Below are positions 35,949 to 47,442 of a stretch of DNA of 64,000 nt, one piece after another (position 1 is the stretch's first letter; each line of letters starts with the position of its first letter). A program made the position numbers and the translations under genes. A model generated the notes under the pieces. It ran no database searches, had not been told where the DNA came from, and saw only the letters and a list, made by a program, of their open reading frames with translations. Source of the stretch: Basidiobolus meristosporus CBS 931.73 (Eukaryota; Basidiobolomycota; Basidiobolomycetes; Basidiobolales; Basidiobolaceae); NCBI GenBank assembly GCA_002104905.1, contig MCFE01000091.1, forward strand, positions 112,313 through 176,312, read 5' to 3'.

Positions 35949-36101
35949 GTCGAAATCAAAGCGTCATTGAACAAAATCCAGGCTAGGAACGAGATCACCC
36001 CTAACCCAATCACGAACGAGGAAAAAATCCAACTTGATATAACGTTAACCAAAGTCTAAGCCGGGCCATTCTTCCTTTCATATCCTTCAAGTCCATCTGA
36101 A

Positions 36102-36446
36102 ATGGTAGGTGGAATGCATCCATCGCGCGAGTCGACACCACCACTCATTCGTTTCAATTTCTAGACCAAGGGTACCCAAAGCTTTGGTAAACGCCACACC
36201 AAATCCCACACTCTCTGCCGTCGTTGTGGCAACCGCTCTTTCCACAACCAAAAGAAGACCTGCGCTTCCTGCGGATACCCCTCGGCCAAGATCCGCTCCT
36301 TCAACTGGGGCGAGAAGGCCAAGCGTAGAAAGACCACCGGCACTGGTCGTATGAGATACTTGAAGGATGTTTCCCGTCGTTTCAAGAATGGCTTCCGTGA
36401 GGGTGTTGTCGCTCAAAAGCACATTGCCGTCGCCGCCTCCGCCTAA
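36102..36446 (+). CDS. RPL37: 60S ribosomal protein L37 (eL37)
   Basis: Two exons: 36102-36104 (the ATG alone) and 36165-36446, 94 residues. A 60-nt intron follows the start codon directly, an arrangement common in ribosomal-protein genes. The protein reads [20 protein letters not shown] and has the zinc-binding CRRCG and CASCG pairs, then [20 protein letters not shown], all hallmarks of eL37. Length fits the family (88-97). A telobox cluster upstream fits coordinated ribosomal-protein transcription. It is the best anchor for housekeeping DNA in the window. Confidence 0.97.
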
Positions 36447-36652
36447 ACGACACTCGATCTATTCATCCCTTGGCTATGAATTCTCTCATGACTAAGAATA
36501 AAACTGATCCCATTGCCCCACGCCATCCATTCATCCCTATCCATCCATCTAATCTCTACCGTCCAGATTGACTAGACACTTTCACGAACAATTCGAGGTA
36601 GCGGAAGACTTCCAGGTGATTTATTCGAGAAACATGCAGTTTGGTGATAGGT

Positions 36653-37764
36653 CTATATACAGGGGGTTTTATGCAGAGCAAGCTCGTTTTGAACCTGCAT
36701 GATTTGGTGTTCAACCAAGTGTAATTTGTGGAGCCAAGATTGGGCGATTTCGTATTCATCACTCCCCATCCAACCTGGTCTATTCTGTGGGAGATTGGTT
36801 AATTCCATCACTAGTTCATCCAAGTTTCCGATGCTTTGTTTAGAGGTGGCCGCGATGGTGCTCACTGGATCAGCAGTGTCCTGCACCCCTTTCGCATGCG
36901 GATCTGAGCGAGACTTCTCAGTGCTCGCGTTGCAATCCCATTTTTGCTCCCAGTGATCGCTTTCAGCCGCGTCACTGGAGGTGTACACACTTTTGTCGGC
37001 ACTTCGCTCTCTCATTTCTACCACCCGCTTGCCACTTTTACTGAACCAATATTCGGGGTAACGGCGACCGATATTATTCACGATCAGCGCGACGACGAAC
37101 TGAACGGTCAAGCCGAAAAGAATGGGGGTGACCAGAAACATGAAGCCTAGGTTATATATCGTCGGGCCTCCGGAGAGAATGATCAACGCGGAGGCGGCAG
37201 CTGGTGGATGGGTGGTATTGGTGAGCTCCATCAACAGCATGGATAAGCTTAGCCCAAATGCGATTTGGAACCATATCAGGTGGTCCTCGGTGGGCAGCAG
37301 GCAGATGAAAAGTTTTTTCAGGCTGATGCACATCAAGTCCACCAGCAAATAGCCAAAAACTGGTCGAGAAGGTTAGTGGGGGGAGGGGTGGACAAGACTG
37401 GTGTATGGAGAATGAGCATTACCGAAATTACGAGGCATTGACGCAGTCAGATCAGCCGCACCATACAGCAGGACTGCTGAAGAGGCCTAGACTGGGTTAA
37501 GAGGATGAATGAGGGAAATTTAACTATATTGGTCGCTCAACTTACAAATGAAGGGATCAGGGTTGGCAGCCGGTTCGAGACAAAAAATTGGGTGTGGTAT
37601 GACAAGTAGGTGAGCAAACCTATGGTCAGAAATGATGCCGTAAATCCACGCAGAAAGCCCCATATATCCGGAACCCTGAGCTGCTTGCCTCCTGACGATC
37701 CTAACCACCTGGTCAGGTACTCTTCGATGAGGTGAAGTGGGTATTTTGCGATGGCTTGGCGCAT
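36653..37764 (-). CDS. HPP-family integral membrane protein
   Basis: Three exons on the minus strand: 37764-37546, 37486-37423 and 37359-36653, 329 residues. Introns are 59 and 63 nt. Hydrophobic helices lie near residues 32-60, 75-90, 97-115, 122-142 and 150-185. The family-defining HPP triplet is at 145-147 in ELTNTTHPPAAASALI, and ASSAVLLYGAADLTASMPRN matches the family's first conserved loop. The C-terminal 130 residues are hydrophilic and Ser/Lys/Asp-rich with a predicted helix (LHKLHLVEHQIMQVQNELAL). HPP proteins are bacterial, fungal and plant membrane proteins; a plastid nitrite transport role is known in plants, and the fungal role is open. Confidence 0.88.
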
Positions 37765-38315
37765 ATCCTAGCCCAAGACCACAGAGGGGGGAAATGGCAT
37801 TCCCGACGGCAGGTGAACTATATATATCATAGCTCAAGATTGAAGCACATGCCGGCCTTGATAGATCTGAGATGGATGAATGGGTGCTTCAATATGAAAC
37901 GTATCCTGGCTGTTAATGAGACTCGGATAAAGGTTTTCGAGACAAATTGTTACCCGAGATTGCAACTGCACTCTAGGTGTTGTCACACAACTTCCCTATA
38001 CCGCCCCACCGTAATGCTCGCCGTAATGCTAGATTGATTATCGGCAACAAGCAAGTGGAAAAACCTCATTGGGCGCGCCTTGCCACCGAAAATCAATTTC
38101 ATCAAACCCCTACTTGGGCCCGTTCAACATTCTTGGCGTTGTTTACGGGTCCAATCTAGCTATATTAATCAGGCATTGGTGAAGAGCAGATCCGCCGGCA
38201 CGCATCGTCGGATTTCCTTGGAAGTGGAATTAATTTACCTCGTTCGGGGTCTGCATTGATTATATTATCATCCGTTCCCCCCCAGCCTCCAAGACATTCT
38301 CTTTTCTTCGCTCGT
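37765..38315. other. Divergent promoter region between HPP and seven-TM genes
   Basis: No gene seen. ATTATATTA at about 38264-38272, 45-50 bp before the seven-TM start, is a candidate TATA element. Confidence 0.45.
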
Positions 38316-39238
38316 ATGGCGGCCCTGTCGGATTCGATTAGGGGTCAGATCCAGTACTCCAACGGAACTCTGATCCTGTACTGTGTCGCTTCGTGTGTTT
38401 ATTTTCATACTTTCTACCGGTTGAATCGAACCATCTCCCGCACATGCAGAAAGCCGGAGCTGGCTCTTTGCGGTCTAGCCAGCCTGGTGGGCCTGTTGTC
38501 AAGTATCTACATGCTTGTTTACTACTTCGTATACGACACCTCCTGCGTGCTTAGAAACCTGATCACCAGTATTGCCAATGGGCTGCTCTGTACTCTATTC
38601 CAAGTGGCTACCGCCATCTGGGTCTATCGCAACTTGAAGTGCAAAGTGATTCTGGCGTTCGTCGTCATCCTAATATTGGTTAGGACTGCCCCGCTGACGC
38701 TTGGTCTAGTGAGCGCCATCCAATATTCCCGAATTGTTGGGCTGTGTACACTCAGTGGACCACAGTTGCTGTATCAGTCAGCCGTGTTCGATATCACCAG
38801 CAACATCATATTTATCATGTCACTAAACTACTGCTTGTTCTACCAGTATCTGCCATTCAAACCCAAAACGACCCCCCTTTCTGATATGTCTGTGGAGGAT
38901 ATCACCAGGTATCAGCATTACTCTTCAGCAAGGATGCGGGCAGCATTGGGGCTTTTCATACAATGCTTCATACTAGCAGCAATCGTCACCGATACATCAC
39001 TGTACCCAGAGAGTAGCATGGCCATCACCAGCTTCCATTTCAGTTGTAAGTATGGGTTGGCAGAGCTAGATCTAAATGAGCCCACATCTAATGCCCACTT
39101 GGATTCGTAGTGTGTATCGCCTGCAAGCTGATCACCGACATTTTGTATCGGGTGCTCCCCCCGTTTGATGGCCCCAACCTGGATTCACCAGATGAGCCTG
39201 CGGGCTTCATCGTCACCGACGAATCAGTGAGGAAATAG
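38316..39238 (+). CDS. Seven-TM membrane protein, unknown family
   Basis: Two exons, 38316-39045 and 39111-39238, 285 residues. The 65-nt intron starts GTAAGT. Start ATG 38316 (MAALSDSIRGQ). Seven hydrophobic spans can be counted: about residues 19-38, 50-72, 80-103, 111-135, 150-172, 180-200 and 212-235. A Cys-rich loop (RTCRKPELALC) and a short hydrophilic tail (PNLDSPDEPAGFIVTDESVRK) follow the topology of a receptor or scaffold. I see no GPCR class signature. The intron just before the last cytoplasmic part keeps the frame (FHFSLCIACKLITDI). Confidence 0.7.
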
Positions 39239-39303
39239 GATAGATCGAGATCAACTAGCCCAGCCGAAAATGGACTGCTGAGCTGCCTCAGCCTTGGTCG
39301 ACT

Positions 39304-39313
39304 TCTATAAAAG
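39304..39313 (+). promoter_or_regulatory. TATA box of the gene at 39341
   Basis: TCTATAAAAG, 30-36 bp before the start codon. Confidence 0.55.
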
Positions 39314-39340
39314 AGAAAGCCACGGGAATCCTCCATCAAA

Positions 39341-40004
39341 ATGGTGCCGAGCCGTCAGACATGTTGTGGATGTATCAATCTCCGCGTAGGTAGTTTGCTG
39401 CTAACGATCTTCCAGATGGTAAGGGTGTTTGTTACTACGGGTGCCTGAGATATCTGCTGATGTGTTGACCCAGCTGCTGGGAATCATTGGATGCGGCCTT
39501 TCCATATGGATCCTCTTAGAGACCTCCAGGAGGTCACCTGGCTCCAGGGATCTGCTGTGGGCGGGTCCATTTGTCTTGTTGATCGCGTCAGCCATCGTGT
39601 TCACGGTTGGGATGATTGGAGTCATCGGAATAGCCAAGGTAAGACCGATGCGATTCCACATGCCGTTTTCATTGGAGCGACAGTGTACTGAATCATCATG
39701 CAGAGTAAAAGCACCGTCCTCTTGGTCTACCTGATCTTCAATACGCTTTCCGTGATGTGCTCCGTCGGCGCAGTGGTCCTGGCCTTCAAGAATGGAGACG
39801 TGCCGGGCGGGGTGCAGTCCGTCCTTGTGGTAAGCAGCAACATCCCTCTTTCCAACCTCCCTCGTGCCAATCTTCGCTTTGATCTAGGCTTTATTGCAGG
39901 TTTACTTCTTTTTCGTGATTCTCCGCTATCGAAGGGAGGTGAAGGCATTCAAACGGGCACACAACATGGTTCAGTTCCGACGAATCGAGAGTCCCGTCGT
40001 GTGA
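39341..40004 (+). CDS. Small four-TM membrane protein, N-terminal Cys motif
   Basis: Four exons: 39341-39418, 39474-39638, 39704-39829 and 39900-40004, 157 residues. Introns are 55, 65 and 70 nt. The start MVPSRQTCCGCINLRVGSLL has a CCGC motif just before TM1, as seen in LAPTM4-like and similar small fungal tetraspan proteins. Four helices: about residues 15-42, 60-80, 84-105 and 120-140. Exon architecture parallels the gene at 30662-31365. Probable endomembrane or plasma-membrane protein, exact role unknown. Confidence 0.75.
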
Positions 40005-40100
40005 ATTAGGTCTATACGTGTAGATACATGCAGTTGATACAAATAAATAAGCTGGGTTATGATTACATGGGAGCCAAAATCCATTCCTGATGGCGCGAGA

Positions 40101-41039
40101 TTAGCTGTAGATTGGTGGGCAATCAGCAGGCAATGAGATGTATGGTGGGAGAACGTCCGAGTCCTTGTGGGTTAGATGGATCTGATTCCTTATCAAGATG
40201 TATTTCTTCACTCCGGAGGAGCTTAGCATGCAAATTTGCACCTCGATCGAGTGCGAGACGCTCAGGTAGTCGCTCTTGGAATCTGGTTGGATGCCGGAGT
40301 CGACCGGGATTTTTAGGGTGTTTTGATGACGATTGGGGTTACGTCGTCTCAGGTCTTCATATCGGATGGTGTCGACCAACGGGCGTTTACTGGACTTGAT
40401 TGTCCCATGTTTGGTGTGGTACTTGGACACCTCAACTATGCAGGCTTGAATAGACTCGATCCTGGATTTGGTGTTTAGCAGTTTGGTCCCGATCTTCAGG
40501 GGCACTTCCTGGCCAGGCTGGTACGAGTTGGAGCTCGAGTAGATGGTGAATCCCAATTCACCTTGAATCTCCCCAAGCTTTAGTAGCTCTTGAGAATCCA
40601 TCTCGTTAGCGTCCAAGGACTGGATCCGTTGCACTTGGATCTCTCGCTCGGCTTTTAAATCAGTCTGGAAAGGAAAGCCCTCCTTCGTCGCCACCGCTTT
40701 GAGCATGTACTTTATCGAGCCGTTGCGAGAGTGGATCGTCTCTGGTTGATCGCCCATCAAGGAGAACTCGAATTGATAAATGTAGGTACCGCTTGAGAAT
40801 GCCTTCTTCGTCTCCGTTTCATTCAAAACCTGGGTCTGCTGGTGCAGGAAGGTCTCGGAACTCTCGCCTGGAATCGAGGCAACCCCTTGGAAACTAATCT
40901 CAAGCGAGGAGAATTTGCTGGTGTTACGTAGGCTCAACGTGACATAACCACGAAGTATGTGTCCCGAGGCGGTGTCTCTGTCGCCTCTGAGAACTACCGC
41001 CTCATTGTATAGGTGAATGTGTAAGTTGTTACCGAACCA
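40101..41039 (-). CDS. Arrestin-like (alpha-arrestin fold) protein 1
   Basis: Single exon; start taken at ATG 41039 (MWFGNNLHIHL, 312 residues) because a CTATAAAATGG box lies about 40 bp upstream and because the paralogue starts the same way. In-frame ATGs at 41060 and 41150 exist. Arrestin N-domain hallmarks: LHIHLYNEAVVLRGDRDTAS, then GHILRGYVTLSLRN (β-strand and inter-strand turn), and YQFEFSLMGDQPETI. The C-domain half has GYxxPGxEVPLKIGTKL-type sequence. The C-terminus DSDVLPPYISLPADCPPIYS is Pro/Tyr-rich with a PPxY-like PPYI. Fungal alpha-arrestins bring ubiquitin ligases to membrane transporters; that role is inferred. Confidence 0.85.
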   Translation of the reverse strand, partial: WFGNNLHIHLYNEAVVLRGDRDTASGHILRGYVTLSLRNTSKFSSLEISFQGVASIPGESSETFLHQQTQVLNETETKKAFSSGTYIYQFEFSLMGDQPETIHSRNGSIKYMLKAVATKEGFPFQTDLKAEREIQVQRIQSLDANEMDSQELLKLGEIQGELGFTIYSSSNSYQPGQEVPLKIGTKLLNTKSRIESIQACIVEVSKYHTKHGTIKSSKRPLVDTIRYEDLRRRNPNRHQNTLKIPVDSGIQPDSKSDYLSVSHSIEVQICMLSSSGVKKYILIRNQIHLTHKDSDVLPPYISLPADCPPIYS

Positions 41040-41593
41040 CATAGTTTGGTCTTTAGTCATAGCGCAGCCGGGCCATTTTATAGCAACCCAATTGTTGTAT
41101 GACGCTTTCCAACATGCGGTGAGGGATCTATTCATTTCTGGCCCATCCAATCAGACACATCCGAAGCCAAGCGATGATTCCACATAAACACTGAATGATA
41201 CCGAACGCTCACTTGAGCTTCGAAACTGGAACCTAATTTGGATCCCATCCAATGGCTGCGAGTGTGTCTCAACAACTATCATAGCCGATTGTCTGATTAT
41301 CCTTAGACCAGACTACTTGATTATCCTTAAACCCTACCTATCCAGCAAAACGCTACCAAATCTTTATGCAAGCGCGTCCTTCTAGAATGAACGGAAAGCC
41401 AAGCGTTCATGCAGCCCCATTCTTCCGGAACGAAGGCCAAGTGTTCATGCAACGGGGTTTTTTTTGGAAGGACAAGCGGTGACTGCCTTTTTTAAGTACA
41501 ATCCTAGCATCCAGTCATATGAGGGCTGAATGGGTTTTAATTGACTAATTTGTACATTGGTTCCGAGCGTATTTACATGGTTGCAGATGAGGA

Positions 41594-42574
41594 TTAAAAA
41601 TAGTACAATGGTTGATGGGATGTGCTGGAATAGCAGGGTGGCTCGATTAGCGCAGAGTCATAAGAGGGGAGCCGCTCATCGGATGTGGCGTCCAGGCTGG
41701 ATGTGAACTTGATGGGGGCTTTTATGAGGATGAATTTTTTCACATTGTCGACATCGGACATGCTGATGGTAATCTCCAGACTGTGTGTCACCTGGATGAA
41801 GTCATTATCGCAGTCGGGTTGGATGGTGTGCGATTTGGTCGACGTTTTCAGGACCATGGGTTCAACCCACATCCCGTTTTCAGTGGAATTCCAGCTGTGT
41901 GTGCAGTCAGTAACCTGATGCTTGTTGGGTTTGACCCATTCATCATTGAACTTACACCGGATGCTCTCCGATATACCAACTTGCACGCGGTTGATGCGGG
42001 CTCCCTCGGCAAGCGTCTTGATTCCAACGTTCAAAGGCACTTCGGACCCGCTTTTGTAGGTGGTTGATGGGGAGTGAAGGCAGAAGGCTATCTGCTTTGG
42101 AATTTCCCCTAGTTTGAGTAGCTCCTGGGCTTCGGAGTTGTCGGAGTCGAGAGAATTTGTTCGTCTAACAACCAACTCCTTTTCGGCTTTGAAGTCGCCC
42201 CATATGCTGGCTCTTTTGGCGACAGCAGTTAAGCAGTACCGCACCCCGGCCCCTTTGTATGACTCGACGGATTCTGGCAAATTCCCTGGTAAGGGAAACT
42301 CGAAATGGTACTTGTACAGTCCAGGATAAAAGTTCTTGCATTTGTCGATGTCTTCCAGAAATTGAATTCGGTGCTTCAAGAAGGTGTTTTGACAGGCGTT
42401 GCCAATCAATGAGTATCCAGCCATGGTAAGTTCAATTGAGGCAATGCTGCATAGGGAGTGCAAATCAAGTGACACGTATCCGCGAAGGATATGGCCCGAT
42501 GAGGAGCTTGTGGAGCCGTGGAAAATCACCACGTTGTTATCAAGATGAATGTTCATTGAGTTGGTGGACCACAT
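41594..42574 (-). CDS. Arrestin-like (alpha-arrestin fold) protein 2
   Basis: Single exon, 326 residues from ATG 42574 (MWSTNSMNIHLDNN). A CTATAAAAG box sits about 38 bp upstream (near 42612). It shares GHILRGYVSLDL, YHFEFPLPGNLPESV, the LxSxxxEAQELLKLGEI segment and the C-domain VPLNVGIKTL with the neighbour at 40101-41039, same strand, 550 bp away, so this is an old tandem duplication. The tail DERLPSYDSALIEPPCYS has a PSY/PPCY pattern comparable to ubiquitin-ligase-binding PY motifs. Confidence 0.85.
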   Translation of the reverse strand: MWSTNSMNIHLDNNVVIFHGSTSSSSGHILRGYVSLDLHSLCSIASIELTMAGYSLIGNACQNTFLKHRIQFLEDIDKCKNFYPGLYKYHFEFPLPGNLPESVESYKGAGVRYCLTAVAKRASIWGDFKAEKELVVRRTNSLDSDNSEAQELLKLGEIPKQIAFCLHSPSTTYKSGSEVPLNVGIKTLAEGARINRVQVGISESIRCKFNDEWVKPNKHQVTDCTHSWNSTENGMWVEPMVLKTSTKSHTIQPDCDNDFIQVTHSLEITISMSDVDNVKKFILIKAPIKFTSSLDATSDERLPSYDSALIEPPCYSSTSHQPLYYF

Positions 42575-43227
42575 ATTCTTGGATTGGCAGACTAACTGAG
42601 CAAACCTGGCTTTTATAGTGCACTAGCGTGTATGCAAGTGATGGTTCGATTTCTCTGCGGTTTCATTCCATTTTCACCTTTGCTTTGGTAGCCGCTGCTG
42701 ATATTCTTACAAAACCTTCCATCAGGACCGAGACATATTGGAATGCCTGATCCGGATCCGTAGGAATCCAATTTACCGTCATTGAGATCTGGATTCAATA
42801 TACTGTTTCACCTGATCTTATGCAGAAATCGAAGTGGTTTCCAGCTTTACAGTTGCCCAATAAGGTTTGGTCTGATTCCACTAGATTCACCGAATCATAC
42901 ACTGTTAGTTATTTTCAGGGATTCGGGCGCAGAGGATGAACAATAGATGGAACAGAGCCAATCACCGGGGCAGTCGACGACCAACACTGACCGGGTGTGG
43001 TGAAGAGCCAAGATCAAGTTCCAAGAGCAGTGAGTCTAAACTCACACATCTGTCACTCACTGCCGTCTATGGGAATATGAAGATTTAAGCAGGACTCTGA
43101 TGTGTTTATTGTTCATGATCATTAGATAACTAGGGAGCAAGGCTCAGTGTGTATACTATTACTATATTAGAAAGTAACCTGATGGGTATATATACATTAC
43201 ATGCTTAGAAATCAACTAGATAGATCA
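42575..43227. other. Intergenic
   Basis: Promoter of arrestin-like gene 2 at the left, then sequence without a supported gene or repeat. Confidence 0.5.
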
Positions 43228-45055
43228 TCACCTTCCTTCGTTTATCTTTTCATACAACGAGAGGCAGGCAGTGTATGTGCCAAAGCCACAGCTCATAAAT
43301 CCAATCAGGACAACGACTGTTTCCCAGGCCTTCCTCGAGAGGGCTGTTGGGCCGCCGAACAAATGATTATTAAAGACGATGGGAATCACCTTGGTGGGGA
43401 GGGGCAAGTGCCAATTAGTACACGCAACCACTGAACAGGCACAACCAATAATACTCACAAAGATCAACATCGAATTGGAGACCGCCCCCAGAAGAGTTAC
43501 GACCTCAGCAAAATAAGGGAGGTTGATGGCAACAAATGCTGAAGAGCCGAGCATGAGGCTTCGGAATGCGACTCTAGATAAGAGCTCTCTCCCACAAGAC
43601 ATGTGGATACGGTCAATCTTCATTGCATGCTCTGCCTGTGATCAATAGGGGGAAATTAGTGTGACGCCAAGAGATCAATCACCACACTTAATACAATCCA
43701 TACTTCCAAGGAGAGGGAGGCAAGTAGAATGGGATTTGTTAGTAGCACATGGGCAGTGATCACTACGATGGCGAAGTTTAAGCACAAGCCTACCAATAGA
43801 ATGAAGGTCAATGGATCCATCAATCCTGATGTCAACTGATGGCTGGGTTAGTTTACCTGAAGGTAAGGTTTTCAATATAGGGGATTCGACCGTATCACCA
43901 TACACATAATAGCCAACGAATGCGGTTACGAAATACATGGCAAAGACGGTGAGCAACGCATTCCTCAAGACCTTTGGCCAATCCTTTCTTTTTCCCATGC
44001 CGTGTTCCACATGGGGGAACACGCTATTCCCACCAAACGAGAACCCGATCGAGGCCAAGACAGAAGGGAACGCCATCCAATTCACGTATTCATGGTTCGC
44101 ATCTGAGTAGTGTGGAAGGTCCATCATCCCGGTTACCAGGACAATAAATACCATGATCAGGGTGGAAAAGGCTCCAAAGAAACTAGAGGACCATGGGCTG
44201 GGATTAGGGATGGCTTCTACAGTGGGTTGAGGCTACCATGTTACCTTAATATCGCCACTTCCTTCAAGGTTTTCATAAATACAAACGGAGGCCAGATCAA
44301 CATGGTGCACAGAATAATCCTACATAGCAGTATCAGTGTCTCCAACGATACTATGAAGTAGGCCATCAAACAAGCCTACCAATGGGTTCCAGTGATGCTG
44401 GGCAAGGTTTCGTGAAAGAGTTGACGGAAATTGGATGAGGCGAGGATGAAAAACAAAGCCGAGGAGCCAAACAACATGGTCCCCGTAAAGAAATTCACCA
44501 AAGCACGGCCAACGTTTCCATAAGTTATCTGGCCAACTTCGGCGAGATTGTTCAAACGTTTCCTAAGGTGGAAGTCCTAGTGAGTACACTCCTAACGGGA
44601 TGCTTTCAAGCCACTAACCCATCAACATAGAGGCATTTGATCAATAAAACCCCGCTGTAGTATGCGATATAGGAACACAAGGCAATGCTCCCCAATCCAA
44701 TCCATCCGCCTTGTCTCAAGCAGAATGGAAGCTGGAGGTAGTGACATGTTAAGAATAATCACCAACAATAAAGAAGCGACTGTACTCATATGACGAAAAG
44801 GATATCACACCCGAACCAGCCATTATGCACCTGTTGGATGGATTCACTCAATACAGAGAATAGCTGGTATCGTTAAAGTGAACATACTTACACTAGATTA
44901 AAGTAAGCACCCCAGTTAGATCCATGAGGAGTTTCGTCGTATACTTCAGGTTCCTCGTCGGTTTTGCCTTCCCAGCTCACACTTTTATACTTCGTGGTAG
45001 CGGGGCCTGATATTAGGGGTTGTTTATCCAGAGGTTTTATACTAGGCCAAGTCAT
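43228..45055 (-). CDS. AAAP-family amino-acid transporter (vacuolar AVT-like)
   Basis: Eight exons on the minus strand: 45055-44892, 44830-44809, 44731-44619, 44562-44380, 44319-44245, 44197-43857, 43825-43704 and 43635-43228, 475 residues. All junctions keep frame. The N-tail MTWPSIKPLDKQPLISG is hydrophilic. The hallmark start is GSNWGAYFNLVCIMAGSG, then QGGWIGLGSIALCSY; the middle has FSFGGNSVFPHVEHGM, the FxFGGxxxFP signature of the Aa_trans family. About eleven helices. The exon 2/intron 2 boundary is the least certain (22-nt microexon). The intron at 43826-43856 is only 31 nt. It probably moves amino acids across the vacuolar membrane. Confidence 0.85.
43826..43856 (-). other. 31-nt intron in the amino-acid transporter
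   Basis: GTAAAC..ATCAG on the minus strand with an ACTAAC branch-like motif five bases in. Without removal the conserved frame is lost (GLMDPLTFILLVGL follows only after splicing). Confidence 0.65.
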
Positions 45056-45682
45056 ATTGAATGAGATTTACAGAAGGCAAACGTCTAGCAAGGGGTTGTT
45101 GAGGGATAGTACAAAAAGTGAACCGAACCAGAGGTTCTTATACAGCAATGACTTGATCAAATAGGACGACCATGTTCTCTGAATGACCAAATCTGCAACG
45201 GAAAGCACCATATGTGGTGGCATAATATGGAAGCTACTCTATTTGCCAACTTCAAATTTATCCGACCCAGTATTTTTATGGATGATGGCGAAACATGCTG
45301 TTAGGTACATTGAGGTTTGGCATGTATTGAACGTAACGCATGATCGTAGATTCATATTAGTCAACGTAATGAGCCATCTGACCTATGCAACACCCTCGAC
45401 CCGTATGGCCATTGATTTATTTACTCACGAGGTGGCAACTGCTTTAAACTAATTAAGTAACCGGCTCTGGCCATTTATGGTTCAAGACCAATATGGCCAC
45501 AGGTGAGACACTACATTGTAATTTGTTTGCCTTTTCTTCTCAATTGAACCAAGCCAGTTGCCCAGCTGGTAAACTTAATGAAGTTGGGTAGCATCGCTGA
45601 CATGGTGATGATTGGTGATGAAACCTATCAATCAATTTATTCGTTACGAGTTTGTTGATTGTTGGAGGCAATTCATCTCTTT
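45056..45682. other. Intergenic, nothing supported
   Basis: An 89-codon plus-strand frame (45183-45452) has no recognisable features. No repeats were seen. Confidence 0.45.
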
Positions 45683-47442
45683 AGTAGCAGCTGTGTATCT
45701 CGTCCCGATTGTGGCTCTCACCAAGAGTCAAGATGAGGAAAAATACTCCAAACAATTGGAACCCTGCCAATCGGTAGGCTATCATATTGGTGACGTAGCC
45801 TGCGACCGTGGAGGTCAGTGTTGATGCTAACAAGAGCGCGGTGAGCATCAAAAGTAGCCAGCCGGGAATCGTGGCAAAGGCTAGGAGTGTGAGCTAGAGT
45901 ATGGGAATTAATTGTCAGCACATGGTGCAGTATTTAACGAACCGAGAGAACCCTACCCTGCGTATGCAGAGCTTTGATCTATCAGATAGTTGCATTATCT
46001 TGAGATTCTTCAGGAAGTAGCAGCCGTAGTAGCAGAGCAGTATAGCATTCAGTAGAAACAGTACCGGTACTTCATTGGTCATCAGTAGCACTCCTATTTT
46101 GTAGAGCGAGTTTACGCGACCGCACACCCCGGCAACCATAAGAGTAATCACCACGGTGAAGTTGATCATGGAGAAGTACAACATGAGGTAGAGGAGTTGA
46201 AGATTTCTCGGCCGGTGATACATACTCAAGACAACTTGACCCCTGAGAATCAGAATTAGCCATTTTGGCAGTCAGAGAGAATCATTTTCCCTTCATGCCC
46301 TACCAGGAAAGTAGTATTCCTCCATACGCCAATATCCAACTAGCCAAGAGAAGTAGATTGAAATTTGGCCGAGCACCCCATTCACCTTGTTCGTGTCCAC
46401 ACATACTCCTACTTTGTGTTGGAGAGAATGTTAGTCTTGTGATGACTTGATGGGAGGGGGCGAATGAAAGACCCCTACTCAGTAAATAGATGAATGATGC
46501 ACCATAGATCCCGACCCGGAGATCCAGTATGATTCGGTGCGTACTATAGAAGCAGTATAGACGGTACACGATATATGCTAGAAATAATATGGACTGGTGC
46601 CACGTTAGATGATGGTTGCGAATAGCACTTGTATGCTTCAGTAGCTTACTATTGCAAAGTATGTCCATCTCATGACGGCAAACCCAACCGATTTCAGCAG
46701 CTGGTTCCAAGGGCCAGGGTCTAAAGATTCTGGTCAGCACGGGGTGGTCACATCACGGACCATTCTTGAGTCATACCTTCCCATATCTGGATGCTGAGCG
46801 GCTTATTGGCCGAGTCTATGAGGTTTCCAAGGATCAGTCCATGGATCTTTGGCTACCAGGGCAAGATACACTCCGTCAGGCTTGCTCTTTGGGTAGTTCC
46901 CATAGCTCTCGTGGTACAAGTTGCCAATGGTATAGCTGCTGTCCAGGGCCGTGGTGAACAAGGTCACCTTTAGTGAGGGGTAGCTCAGGCCTTGCATTAG
47001 CTTAGCGTAGCCATTCAGTTGCTTCACAACCTATACATCGAGATCTGCTCGTTAGTGATTGGGACAGGTGCACTCAGACGATGTCAATCATCAGATCTCA
47101 TGCCTCAGCAAACTCGTAGCACCCTTTCTTGGAGGCGTCTTCCCAGTTGATCAATATGACGGAGCTGCTGGCATCAGGGAGGGTAGGCTGAGAGTTGTTT
47201 CGCAAAGGGACGGGAGTCAATTGGCAATTACTGGAGAGCTCAGCTCTTAGGAGAATTGCCGAGTAGTTGTAGAAGCCAGGAGAATCCTCGTAGAAGTCAT
47301 AGGAAGGGTAGTTGAGTGGGAGATCGGGAGTCATGGTAAGCTGGTTGGCATATTGGCTCAGCTGAATAGTGGCAGTAACAGGAGATAACCAACAAAGAAT
47401 AAAAGAGGGTATTCGGGCCAACCAATGGTATACCTTATTCAT
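45683..47442 (-). pseudogene. Broken tandem copy of the ectodomain-7TM gene
   Basis: Almost identical to 47875-49678 at an offset of about 2237 bp. The signal peptide (MNKVYHWLARIPSFILCWLS), ectodomain and exon borders are all recognisable. Two indels break it: one extra base near 46843 (CCATGGATCTTTGG against CCATGGTCTTTGG) shifts the frame after ALVAKD, and one missing base near 46330 shifts it within a membrane helix. The last exon diverges after LILTLGES and stops early (about 45683). Either a dead duplicate or an allele with assembly errors. Confidence 0.8.

Noticed and set aside
45183-45452. 89-codon plus-strand ORF as a gene
   Set aside because: No features, no promoter, lies upstream of the transporter start on the opposite strand.
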